Below, one piece after another: positions 12,239 to 25,690 of a stretch of DNA of 64,000 nt (positions within the stretch are counted from its first letter, which is position 1; each line of letters begins with the position of its first letter). The position numbers and the translations under genes were made by a program. The notes beneath the pieces were generated by a model. That model saw only the letters and a program-made list of their open reading frames with translations, was not told the origin of the DNA and did no database searches. The stretch comes from Serilophus lunatus (taxonomy: Eukaryota; Chordata; Aves; Passeriformes; Eurylaimidae): contig VXBA01006211.1 of the NCBI GenBank assembly GCA_013399895.1, positions 429,014 to 493,013 on the forward strand. The letters run 5' to 3'.

Positions 12239-15200
12239 TGCTCATTCATCGCATCCTGAAAAATCTACCTACTTTCTTATGCTCACCTACTCTAAATGTA
12301 TCCCATATCATACTTGTTTCTGTCATGTAATTCCCTCTTTTAGGTCTTTGCTTCCATTCAGGGTTCATCAGCTGCTTTAAATCATTTTGATCCAATTAAC
12401 CTCATAGGAGCTGTATCAGCCCTTACTTCCCAGTCTACCACTGCTAGCAGTGCTCTCTTCTCCCTGCCACTGAGCTGTGTGCTGGGAAATAAACTGGTAG
12501 GACTCTGTATCTTGCCATTGTTAGTGTGGTACTGGTCAGCTGCTTTTAGCTTTTCCTCCATAATATCTCCTTTTTTAATTTCAATCCTTTCTCTTCAGAT
12601 ACGTATCAATGTCTTGCTTTGTAAGAACAATGTCACACACCTCCCATTTTATCATCTCAAAACATATGTACCAAAGAATACTGTCTCATCATTCTGACCA
12701 CCTCAGGTTTCCTTCTCCGAGTGCTTCTCATCTCCTCTAACGTATAGTACTGAAAATCTTTTTTGAGAAGGAAAATGCTTTTCCTTTCAAAGACCAGAAT
12801 TCAACACCTTTGTGCTGAATCACATATTTTCTGATGTTACAAAGTCTTAAATTAGAACGAAACTCCGCTGGGAAGGTACAGTGCCTTATTATGTACTGCA
12901 ATGTAAAAAGTTGCTAAACTGAATTGCATCTTCTGGAAGCCACTGCAGTTCTGACTCCCCTCACACACCAACAGGTAAAGGTAACAGCTTGCATTTTGTT
13001 GTGACTGTAGGGATGAATCCATCTGTGCCAGTGCAGAAAGGTTAATGTCCACTGGGTCAAGTGGGAAGGCAGGAGGCTTGGACTTTCCTCTGTTCCACTG
13101 AATGGGGAGTTATGATGACTCTTTGGGTTCACTTTCTTACTATCTCTACCCTCTACTGGACTTTAAAAACTGAGGAAGACTGGAATTTTCCAAAGTTCGT
13201 AATAAGAAAATATCCATTCACAGTAATTAAAATGTATCAGGTTGAGGACTATACTCATTGGGGTCAGGATGTAGATTCCATATAAGAGAGCCAGAAGAGC
13301 TCCATATGGCAGGAGACATCCTCAGATACGGCCAATGGACATCTGAGTCGTTGCTCTTGTCCTACCTTGTGATTTCCACAATCCAGGTGAATGTCAAAGT
13401 ACTTTTACTTATCCAGAGAGCTATTTTTTCACAACATATATCTAAAGGTAAATATTTAGGTTTTATTCCAACATAGGAAAAAAGGAAGTGAATCCTCAAA
13501 GGTTTTTTTCATGTAGTCTTTTGTTTTAAACAAAGTAGTGACTTTGCTGTGACTTTGCAAACCCATTGGATAGATGGTACCATTTGAGTGAGAAAATAAG
13601 AGGGGGAAGAAACTTTTTATGCTTATTCTTTATACAGATTCAAGAAAAATGCCTGGTATCCTTTTTCAGTTTTCAATTGCAGATTTTTTGGTGTTAACAG
13701 GATTTGGCAAAGTTGTTACTCAATGTTTGCATCACAGAACAAGTGCTAGTGGCCTGTCTCAGATGCATTCCCCTTGGCTGCATTTCCCACATTTCTTAAA
13801 TATTCCCTCTGCTTACAATAGCACACTGCTAGCTGTGTACTGACCCATGGCAAATTTAATCACGAGTTTTACAATATTTAAGCGTAAGTATTACTTACAA
13901 ACTCTGCATTATCATATGCTTCAATAAACTGGTTTGAAAAACACTACTTAAGGAATATCTTTATTCTCACATGGGCACTCTGTCTTACATGCTTAACATA
14001 AAATACAGTTCTGCCAGTAAGCTACCATGAAGTCTTTGTAAAGGAATAAATACATTATTTTCTTATATTGAGAATGGGAGCAGCTTACTGCACTGAGCTG
14101 TCAAATGAGCAACCCAGAAGTACTGATTCATTTCCCAAGACAGATTATATAATTATCAATAAAATGGTCAATCTGAAAAAAAGGTGTGGTCCAAAAGTCA
14201 CAGGCCTCTCTCTAGTCTGGAGACCTGAGTCTGAAATAAGTGTAGAAGTTGCGATGACATTTACATTTAGGAGTCTGATCCTAAATCTCCTTTAAAGCTG
14301 ATTACTTGATTGTTCACCTCCATTTTTATTAGACATCACAACTTCTTTGTTGTTGAAGCAAAACTCACTGTTAAATTACTGACAAGTGGCGCTGAGCTAC
14401 AAAAGTTTTACATTAATACAGATTAGGCTGATTAATATGATTTTTAAAAACTGATTCAGTGGCACTCCAATTTAAAACTGAGAATGAGATCACAAAGAAA
14501 GGCAGAATGTAAGTTTTGCTCCTTCCAGGAGATCTTCAGTTTACAAATGACAATGCTGAGGATTCCTGCATGTCTTACTTTTTATTTAATGGGCACCTTT
14601 GAAAAGTATCTCTATCCCAGTTTTAAGCACTTTATGGTTTAAAAGTTATCAAGATTTTATTACATATGAAGGGAGCAGACCCTGAAAAACTTCAGTGCAA
14701 CTGCTTTTCAGGCTCTGACTCAGGTCCTAGAGAGTTTTTTGGTGCAGTAAGTTTGGATAACCATATTAAACCCTATCAGCTCTTTCTGAAGAAAAACAAA
14801 CAAGAAAAAGATTGTAGAAATGAGCCATTATGGGGAAATGAAAGGGTTCCCAGAGGCAAAATTGTCCACACAGGCTGTTCCTAATCACCTCAAGTCTAAA
14901 GGACCTTGGAAGAGACTACCTTGCAGGAACAAAGTCCTTCACACTTCAGTAAGTCTCTAGGACACAAAAAGAGTAGAAGCTTTGTGATAAAAATACCTGT
15001 TTTTTCTAATCCTTTTCTGTCATCCCTCAATGTCCATGATGTAACAGCTTTCCATGAGGAAGGAGGCTGTTACTAGTGGTTTTTTTAGGCTATGCTGTGA
15101 GCCACTGCAATGGAGATTTGGGACTCCAGATTAACAGTTCGAATAACTGAAGGTTGTCACATGGATATTGCTTAACAATGTAGGAGTCCATTCTGTTTTT

Positions 15201-18200
15201 ACCAGTCCTAATGAAATTTCATAGCATGAAGATTCTGGACGTGGCTAGAGTAAAGACAATTCTAGAGCAGGGAAGCACTGACTTGATCTAGTGGGAAGAT
15301 ACAGGGCATGAGTTGAGGGGATCACATGGGTTTCTAGCTGAACAGCTGAATTTATCAAAATAACATATGCTAAAATGTCTGATAAAAATCATTTACAGAT
15401 AACCTGAATGAACAAAACCAAATTATTGATCAAGAAACTTGCCACATCCTCAGTTTTCCGTTATACATAGCGCTTTCATAACCAGTTTCACAGAGTTTGT
15501 TATAGTTAAATTGTTTTTGTCTACATTTATTTCTAGGTTGTGTGGGTTTACTTTATTTCTCTGACTGTCAGAGAAAACCGAGTTTCTCATGTTTTTCTAA
15601 TGTGGAAGAATCTGCAAGACTCTCAGCCAAGCCCCAAAAAGCTCTCAATTCCATATAAATTTGAGGTTATTGATTCTAGGAAAAACATAGCATTGCTATG
15701 CAATTAGCATTTCTGATAAGCACTATTATTTCAAGAAGCCTCATTCAGAGTATTTTCTTGTTTGGTTTTTCACTGAAATAAATGTATTACAGTTGGTAGA
15801 ATAGGTGGTGGGAATGAGAGGAAAAAAACCCCAAACTACACTAGTGATTTTTTAAAGAGCAAGTGTGAAAAATGGCTACTAGTAAGACCATTTATTATGA
15901 AAAAGCACTATAACTCCTAGAGGTTATCCAAGCAGTCCCTTGAGAGTTCAAAGAAACAGAGAGATTATTAATCTTATGATGTTTCCAGCAAAAATGGCTA
16001 AAATGATTATTCAGGGATTGAGGAGAAAGTCATTTGAATAGATACTGCTGTACATCTTATCCAATAAATGCCAAAAATAAAATTCTGCAGAGACACTATG
16101 GTATAATGCAAATATTTTAAGGGGCAGACATCAGATATAGTTTTGTAGCTTGATACAAAGAGCATATACATTCACCTCTTAATTTATTTACTCTTTGTTA
16201 GAGCTGTACCATTAATTCATCAGATAAACAAGCTGGTCGGTTGACTTCATCCCACCAGGCAGTGTCACTTTTTAGCAGGTGTGCCTGAAGGACTCTTCCT
16301 TTCTGCTCTTTGAATCATTCTGTAGACACTAATGAGCATCCCTCTTCATCTTTAATTATTGGTCCCTGACAAGTCAACATAATAGGAATCAGCTTAACCA
16401 AGCATACTCCCCAGTGACATGTTCAATTACTCAGGTTGCACTTCTCTGCAAGAGGTCTGAGGGGCTGCTAATTTAACATTGTCAAAAAAAATAAACAGAG
16501 GTATTGGTTACAGTTTATCTTTTGACCCTTATGTCACCAAATCTAGCAAGACACCTCGTTCTGGAATGGAGCAGATTAAATACTTAACAATTACTCTTCT
16601 GGTTTTATTTTCAAAATAAAATTAATTATTACCTGCAAAGTGACTTAAGCAATGTTTTATGAAAAGACACTAACAATTCACAAATCTTTGTTGATGCATT
16701 ATTATATTTATAAAGCTATTGTTTTTCAGTTTTATAAAATACAACTAAGAGGTAGTATTTATTCATAAATACTTACTGCAAAAATAAAGTATCAGGATTA
16801 GTTAATTTCTACTTCAGGGAGACACAAACAGCTACTTTCCATAACCAGAAATATCAGTGTTAGAAATGTGACCAGGAAGCCTTTTATTTATCAAGATCAT
16901 TCTTAAAAAATTAAACAGCATTTTGAAATTAAAAAAAAAAAAAAGNTGTTTTAGTAATTATTTAATTTTTAATATTTAAAATATATAAAACATGTATTTG
17001 GAAATGTTTTAGGACTATTGAATTTCATTGGATTTAATTCAAATTTTGTAAAACTGAACAGAAATTATATTTAACTTTTAAAATTCAAATTATCATTTAA
17101 TCTGGCCTCAAAAGAGAATGACTTGGCCATTAGTATCAGATTCAAGTATTGCATTTCTGGTGACCAGAACAGGTTTCCTATCATCCATTTGGCCAGCAAA
17201 ATTTTCCTGCAAAAGTGAAATTGTCATTTTGAACATCTCCTAAACTATAGATAGAAATATAAATGAGTTTTTCTTTATAGCTCTGTTTCACTATTTAACA
17301 GGAGAAGGCTAACATTTTAGTATCATTTTAAAGGATATTTCCGAAGGAAAAAATATCAAAAAATACTCAAAAACTCAAATTCATGCTGAAACTCAGGAAG
17401 ACTATTTCTTAAAAATATTCCTATATGTTTTGTCAATTTTTTTTTTAATTTCACAAAGTTAGGAAAGCAGAACATTCCACGCAAACAGCCAATGAACCCT
17501 AAGAAAACAGTGGCAAAGAAAGGAAGTTGAATCCTCACTGAGGAGCTCCAAAGAAAATAATCAGTATGATTTTGTATTGTTTCCTTTCTCAACACATTTC
17601 ACAAAAAATAAAATCTGAATTTTGCAGTACTCAAACATTGATGCAAAAGTCTCACATTTCCTCACCACAGCAATGACCATCTCTCTTGGCTGACTGTGCT
17701 ATTTTCCAAACACATACTAAAGCTTATTGCATATAATGATTAAGCAAGCACTCGTTTTATAGTAAATATCTATGTAAGCACCTTGGACCACAACTAAGAA
17801 TTCAGCAAAAACACGGACAAAGGAGTTACAACATGGGAACTTCATGCACCAATCTTGGGTTGGGTGGAAGCAAGACCACACCTTGTATCTCTTACTATTT
17901 CACAACCATATATTCAACATCTTCCAACTTTTTGATCTTCTTCCATGTTTGTTCCACTGTTCTTATATAGCGAAACCACATTTGATTATGGCTTCATTTT
18001 TCTGTTTAGCAACATCCTTAAGAGATTCAACAGATTTAGTTCAGCTTATGATCACTATTAGTATTTTTTTAAATAGACCATGGTTTGTATAGTTATAAAA
18101 ATGAAACTTGATTTTACTTAAACTGAAGTATAATAAGCAGATTTATTAATTGTAATGGCTGATTTTTTGCGAAGGTGCATCAGTAATAAAAGACAGATAT

Positions 18201-21200
18201 CTTTGATGGTCATAAAGTTCTAGGCAACAGAGAGTTCTGGGCAAATGATGAATATACACTATAACAAATATACACAGCAGCATAATATAAATACATATAA
18301 TCAGTTCTTGTCTCTAGAATTTCTTCAGAGATAAAAATGCACAATAAAAAAAGTCAAACAAAATCCCAAAGAACCAAAAACCTAAACCCAAATCCCAGAA
18401 AATATAGCCTCTAGAAATAAAAACTTTACTGTGAGTAGTAATTCTTAGCAAGCCCAAAGTATTCCTGGTAAACAACAGAGAAAAAAACTTCTTCAGGATC
18501 CATGACATGCCCAACAAAGCTATACCACAGTTATATTCGTGTCTAACAGCAGACTGTGAGAGTTCTGCAAACAAACACCATATGGAGGAACAGAGATCTG
18601 TATTTAACCTAAAGTTTTCTAATTGCCTGGAGTTTAGATGAAAAGATCTTTCCAGTATCACAGAAATTATTCATTTGTTGTCAAGCTTCAGAAATCTAAC
18701 CCTAGGCTCCCTTTACTACCACTGGGAAGAGGCAACTCAAAACCTAAATATTCTCTGACATCTCCTAGAACCACGTTCTCTCTTGATTACTCGTATGCTT
18801 TTGTACAAGGTGATTGGAAATGAGCATACACTGTCAAATGATACTATACATGTTAGCTATTTCCATTAGGCAAGGAGATTTTTTCACATCAAGCAATCAG
18901 GCATGTTTCCAGCTAACTAACATTTTGAGAACATTTGAGAAAAAAGGTCACTTTTCCAACCTGGAGACTGCAGAATACACAAGAGCAGAGCAGAAAGCAC
19001 AGAGCATGTAGGTTGCTCAAGTACTGAAACATTACAAAAGACTCTCAGTACATTTCCCTTATCATCATAAAGAAAACTTGTCCAAATACCTGTCAAGAGT
19101 GGGAAGCCTAATCCACAGTGACTTAGTCATACTTTCGAATTAAAGGTAGGACACAACACAGAAAGCAGTAAAAAGCATCACTCTTCTGGTATGTTTTCAG
19201 CCTTGGAAAAAAACCCCAACATATCTTTCTAATTTTCAGGACAGGCTGACATCTCCTTAATGATTAGCAATTTTTCTTAATTCTCCACAGTGAGAACAAG
19301 GATAACTAATTGTAAAAAAAAAAAGAAAAAAATTAAAAATGTGGTCTAAGATTACTACACTTATAGCACCAAAGGAAAAACAAACTTTCATAGTATAGTC
19401 ACTTGCTTAATCAACTAAATTAGAGGCAAGTATGTCATGGCGTCAGCTTGTCAAGTCTCTTTCTAGTGATGATGCTACATCAGGAAGGTTAATTCTCCCA
19501 AAACTCAGACAGACTGGATGTGCTCTTTTTTTTGGTAACTTTTATATGGTTGAAGCAGGTCCTTCAAAGCTGATGTACTGTGACCTTTTACTTTCAGCAG
19601 CTGTCTGCAAAAGGGCCTCAGACAAACAGTTCAGAACCAGGGCATGACATGGAAATAAGACTTCACAGCCTTGGGCTAATGTGGCTCAGCACAGGATAAA
19701 CAGTTTTTTGTCTATCTTTCAGGGTTTATCTCTTTTATGACTCATGTTGAGTAATTGTTTCCACATCCTTTTCTGTCATAAGGGACAGGGAACATGCTTG
19801 TTCAAGACAAGAGCTTTACATGGAATTTAGGAGGAACAGGACACAATCTAGAGCTCTTGCTACTAAATCTTCGGTTCAACTGGCTTTGTTCTTCTCCCTT
19901 TCACCCTGCCCCTCATGTTTCAGCCAACAATCCAAGCTGGTAGCTCACTGTAGAACTGTCTAAATGAGGGCTCTGAAATTTGCAGTATGGCTGCTGGCAG
20001 CAATAAATGACAGTTATAATTGATATATCTCATTTCAGTGCATATAAGCAAAGTCACACACCGACAACACAAAAAGAAAATGGGTGAATGCAATCTCATT
20101 CTTCATTCAGCAGATAACAATCTCATTTCACTTTTGTTATTGAACATGAAACATAACCTTAGTTTGAGAAAAGAGGAATTTAAAATCTTCCCTCCAGAAG
20201 TTCTACCAAGAACAAGAGTACTGCACGTAATATTATATGAAAACACACCATGAAGCACAATTCGAGAAACCAGGGACCAATAGGATTTTATTTACATGTT
20301 CTTCTGCTTTATTATGTATTTATGTTATGTACCTTGATTAAATCTTATCTCTTGATTCTATTATCATAATATGCCAGTTAAAGAAACAACCAATCTCCAC
20401 CCCCAAATGAGGGGGGAGGGAAAGCAAGGGGGAGCACAAAGCCACAAGAAAAGCATACCAGCAGCATCAAACCACTCATACTGGAACTGCAAGTTCTCCT
20501 AGTTCATTAGCCAATACTGAGCTCCATAGAAAAGGCAGATTTGAAGATAATGTAACAATGCTTTGTGTCAGCATGTAAAAGTCAATCACAAACCATTTAC
20601 AGAGCCAGGCTCAGAGAAAGCTAGGTACTCCGTTGGCATTCCAGCAGGCATTTGGGAGGCTGATGCCACAGAACATCTGCAACCTCACTGAAGGTCCAGC
20701 TCAGTTGACAGTGAAATCTGAAGTGTCATCTCCCACTTACTGACCTCTTTGAAACTCTGCATCTCTGCCCAAGCCACAGCACAGCTTTTTTTGGAATTTG
20801 TGTTCACATGCAGCCTGGTAGAAATGGAGATGCTGAATATAAAGACATTTAGGACTGTGAAGAAGTGTTAGGTCCTTAGGAGAGGAAATGGCAGAGCATA
20901 GCAACCTAAATAAATTATCACAGGTAGTTTTCTGCTGAAAACCACATTTGTCATTGTACTACACATCTAAACTCAAGATCAGATGTATCAAAATATAAAC
21001 TCAATTACGTAGTAATATGTTGTTTGATTGTTTCCAAAGGCCACTGAGAAAAGCAAGTGAATCTAAAATAATCTGTGAGAGGCAAAATAATTATTTTTTT
21101 CAACTTTTACTTAAAGAGCTTTCACTGCATTTAGAGATGGGGAGATATCCTGGTATTTCAATGGAAAAAAATTGAGAAAAGGAAGCTTCCAAAGCAGCCT

Positions 21201-24200
21201 GACAGCCGCTCTGCAATGCACACTCAAGCGTTGTGCCCAGATAGGTAAGAGAAGTTTGCATGCTATTACTGATTAACTCATACAATATTTTACATGACAT
21301 TTGTTCAGATGAAGTGATTTTGGAGCAAATAATAAAGAGAATGAACAAAGCTACAGCAACACATGGGTAGTAGGTTAAAAGTCTTACTCCACATAAAAGC
21401 AGTTCATGGTATCTATGTTTTAATCTTTTTTCCAAACTTTTTTCTGTATTATAGAATCTGCAGCATATGACATTTAGACAATAATTACTTTCTCAACTAA
21501 GTCCAGAAGGTTTTGGTTACGCAGTTATCCGTGTCTAAACCGATGCAATGCAGATGTACAAGTGAGTCCCTTTAATACCTACTTCATTAAAAATAAGCTC
21601 TTCAGTGTGAAAGTAGCAGACTGCTCCCACAGAATTATCTAATAAACCATCATGGATTTTCAGAGCTTTCATGAACATGGAAATACTATCAGATGTGTTA
21701 GGCATGATTTCTTTTCTTGCTACAATTCTTTTCTAGATGAGCATAGGGGTACAAAGCGTCATCAGTTTAATGAAAGACAGGAAGAAATTTTTCTATATCA
21801 AAGACTAGTAAGAGGAAAACAAAGTAAGTACATATGGAAATCAAGAGCAGTCATGGCAAACTTTTCTTCTCACAATAGCCAGAAGTACTCCACTTTTTTA
21901 GGTTCCTAAAAGAAACCATGAACAGAAAGAACTAGAGAACTGTCTCTCTCATTAAAAGTACTGTTTCTTCCTCTTTATTTTCCAGCTATTACTTTTTTTT
22001 CCTTTTAATAATTTTTTAATGCAAGATCATCACACATACGCTGCAATTAATCTGGATGGAACTATTTAAATATTATTCTACTTACATTCTTTTTACAGGT
22101 AATCTGGTAAAATGACATAAAGAGAAAACCTGTCATTATGTAAAAAAGTGATGATGGATGGAATTAAGCTGCCTGCCTATGCAAGATGCACAAAAAAGAT
22201 AACACCTTCCTTTGGCACATACTTCCTTTTGTTAATACATATGAAATAATAATACAAATTAAAAAAAAAAAAAGGTCTGTTCCTGTGACTACAGGCACCT
22301 ATTACTGGATAGAGAGTTATCAAACAGAAAAAGGCCAGTGTGGTGGTTGACATGGTAAAAAACATAAAATGTTTTAAGTTCATCAAAACTTTGAGTGACT
22401 ACTGAGAGGTAGCACTACAAAACTTATTATAATATTTCAGAAATACATCACCCTCAGTAAATCTACATTGTTAAGAGACACATTTACAGAAAATAAATGA
22501 GTTTCATTCCTATGGTGCATGTGTGCATTCAGGAGGAGACTTGTTCCCACGTAGACATGCAGCTGAGTATCTGCCCATAAGAGATACAGAATGATCCCCT
22601 TTAAAAGACTTCAAGAGAAATGTAAAAAATAACATGCATTCAAAGAAGAAGGGAGTAAATGAATATATGATGAGGAGATGCATGATGATAGGCTGACAGA
22701 CCTTGACATCTATCTTCACCTTGAGGGACATGTAAAGAGAAATTGAAGTGTGTACACTGAATAAGTTTTTAGAGTTGATCCCTGTACAAATGTCATACTC
22801 AATTGCAGTAGGTACTTATATACACTAGAGGTGAGGCACTGCAATGAGCATGCACTGTACATGTTATTATGCCTGTATCTATTTTCATTACCCTACACAG
22901 TTTTAGAAACAGTGAATACAGTCTATGACAAACCACCTGGATAGACATACACACAATCCAACCTAGTGAGAGTCTCAAAACCTGCAAGTAAGAAAAGTGT
23001 TCTTTAAAAGAAAAGCTGGAAGTTTCCCTAAAAAGTTGATTACGGTTATAAAAATTAACAGCTTCCTTTGTTTAGGAATACAGGGGAATTCATCAGCCAT
23101 CCATGTATCTCCCACAACACTGTTACAATCCATCTTTTTTGTTTGTGAATAATAAAGTTTGGCAAAATGTTAAAAAATATAGAGTGTTTCAGAAAATAGT
23201 ATTCTTATCGATCTCAATCTCTCTTTTTTAATGCAAAGAATGGAACTGCAAGGAAAAGAAAAGCAGAAGGGTGACCTAATTGCAAACTGTCCAATTGTAA
23301 CAATTTTGATGGGTGCTTTTCCTGCCGAGTCAGACATGCAAAAAGTTCTTCAGGAAATGTGTGATCATTTTCATTTTACTATCCATAGATAGTAAAATAA
23401 AAAAAAAGACTATAACATTAAGTATTTCTTTAGATGAAGGAGAATCCATCAAACTCAAATGGAAGAACAAGGACTCCAGTAGACCCTTGGCACTAAAATA
23501 CTGCAGGGTAACCCTGGCAACAAATGCTTAAAAATAGGTACAGTATGGTCAGTAAATGGAGCAAATCCAAAGCAACTGTAAAAATATGTGTGAAGATACA
23601 TATTTACATGCACACAGATTATATGAGCACCATTGTTAATCAATTATTAAAAGTTAAATGCAATAACCACTAAATTACAGCTTCCCACCATTATGTCTTA
23701 ATTCAAATAACATTAAGAATAAAAATACATTCATTCCAGGATCAGTGAGATAAATGAATATTTGTTAAGACTACTAAGTAACTTTAAATAATTTTCTTAA
23801 TCTTTTTTGAGAAAAGACTTTTAAATCAATAAGTACTGTAGTTACTGGTGTGACTTTATGAAAATGGGTACATTGTCCCCCCTCTTTCTGTTCTCTACCC
23901 TTAAGCTGATGTTGACAGATTAATAACAACCAAAACAAACAAACAAAAAAATCTGGAATGTATATATAGTGATAAAAAGGATTTAATACATTAATTTTGC
24001 AGAGACAATGCCGCAGTTTGATCTTGAGTGGTATGGACACCTACCTTGCAGAGCACATCCTCGCTTTCAGTTCTGCCAAACAGTCTCTAAAGCCAGAGCA
24101 ACACTATGTAAGCAGTTGTCAGGAGTGAAATATAGCTATTTTAAGCTGTCAAAAGCCCTGATTAAAAAAAAAATTAACCCTCAGATTACGGTTTGAGTCA

Positions 24201-25429
24201 CCTGGATCAAAAATTAATTTTAAATAAGTTCATCAAGTCCTTGATTTTTGTAAATTGTGATAAAAATCAGTGACAGAGACTTACTCATTTACTTTTAGGA
24301 TTGTTTTTTTAATATCTGTAAATGCAATGCAAATTTAGTAGTTGCTCAAGGTCAAATAATATTGTGCACTCTGAAAACATACTGAAACCTAAGCTTAGGG
24401 GAGACAGACAGGGCTGGGGAAGGCGAAATGTCATCAACTTAAACACACAGCACATCCACAGCGCTCTGAAGAGACCTAAGTCATTCTTTGCCTACCTGTT
24501 TTGTATCATTACAATGAACTTATTGACAGCTCCTACTTTCATTAGCGAGTATTAATATACATATTCATTTGTGAATGTGGTGGGATTGGAATGCCACAGA
24601 GAATATACTGGCATATATTCTGTTTGGCTTGGTAGTCTTTTTCCTTTCAAAGAAGGGAAATTTTTGAGTTTAAATCTCCAGGTGATTTGAGGGTGCTTAA
24701 CTGAAACTGCAGAGATCTTGGAAGGTTCACCGAGAAGCTCTAGCCAGAGTCTGCCACACCTTGCATATGAAATAGCGAAAATAAACTGTAATTCTGACCA
24801 GTCTGGAACCAAAAAAAAAAAAAAAANAGCCTCCTGTTCTTTAAGGAAAAATCTATCTAAAAGACTTGGCTGACACAAGAAGGCAAGAGAGCATTTCCTT
24901 CACAGAGTTCATAAACCACAATGGAACTTGTCTCTGACATACTCCCTAAAGCTCACCACCAGACCCAACATTAAGGTACCAGTAAGTGACCAACCTAATG
25001 ATTTTGCACAGTTGCAGTGTAACATCTACAGGATGTTGACAATACTACACTATTTATCTTTAGTCACAGTGCTGAGTTGTTCTTTAAGCTCAGAATAGAA
25101 AACATTACAGATACTGAACAAGGTTCGACTGAGGTTTTAAATGCCACCACGCCACAATGAATTCCATGGTCTATGGGATTGCTTTACAATCCAGCTCAGA
25201 GGGGAACAAGTCCCTGGTTGGGACTTCATAAATAGCACAGTTAAAGAAAATGGCTTTAAAATTCTGTACGAACATTAGGCAGCACTGGAATTAAGTACAG
25301 TCTTAATTTTAGATTATGTCCTGCAGGCTTCAGACGAGCTGTGTTTTACATCAAAGGAATTCCCATCCAATGTACAAAAATATGATCACAGGTCAGAGTA
25401 GCAAATCCACTCCAACCATATTATTTCTC

Positions 25430-25690
25430 CCTATGTAAATCCTCAGCTAAATCCCAGTTCTACTCCGTGCTGAAAACGACCTGCAGCAGTGTTCTGAGGT
25501 GACAGCTGTCACTAGCCAAGCCCTTATCACACCAGTCACTGATGCTAATCAATAGCTCTTCTTCAGTCTGTAGATGCATTGAAGTTCAACAGTCATGGAT
25601 GACTTGTTAGCAGCTATGAAATCTCAAGCTCATAAGAGAAAATGATTGCTTCCAAGGCTGATGAATAAGTTTAAGTAAAGTGCACATTAG
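25430..25690. promoter_or_regulatory. Candidate intronic enhancer with palindromic MEIS/TGIF-type site
   Basis: Unique, non-repetitive sequence centred on the perfect 12-bp palindrome TGACAGCTGTCA (25500-25511). This is the known double-site form for TALE homeodomain proteins (TGIF, MEIS, PKNOX) and also contains a CAGCTG E-box. Within 50 bp are a GATA-type TTATCA and a homeobox-like GCTAATCAATAG. The sequence words are certain. Enhancer function is inference from motif clustering only. Confidence 0.3.

Noticed and set aside
18314..18661. 115-codon minus-strand open frame with a hydrophobic end
   Set aside because: The FWFFGILFDFFYC-like tail comes from A-rich plus-strand sequence. No homology and no splice context.
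21100..21435. 111-codon minus-strand open frame
   Set aside because: Composition and length are expected by chance in AT-rich intron and no family is recognised.
24552..24878. 108-codon minus-strand open frame
   Set aside because: It runs through a poly-A/N artefact and has no recognisable domain.
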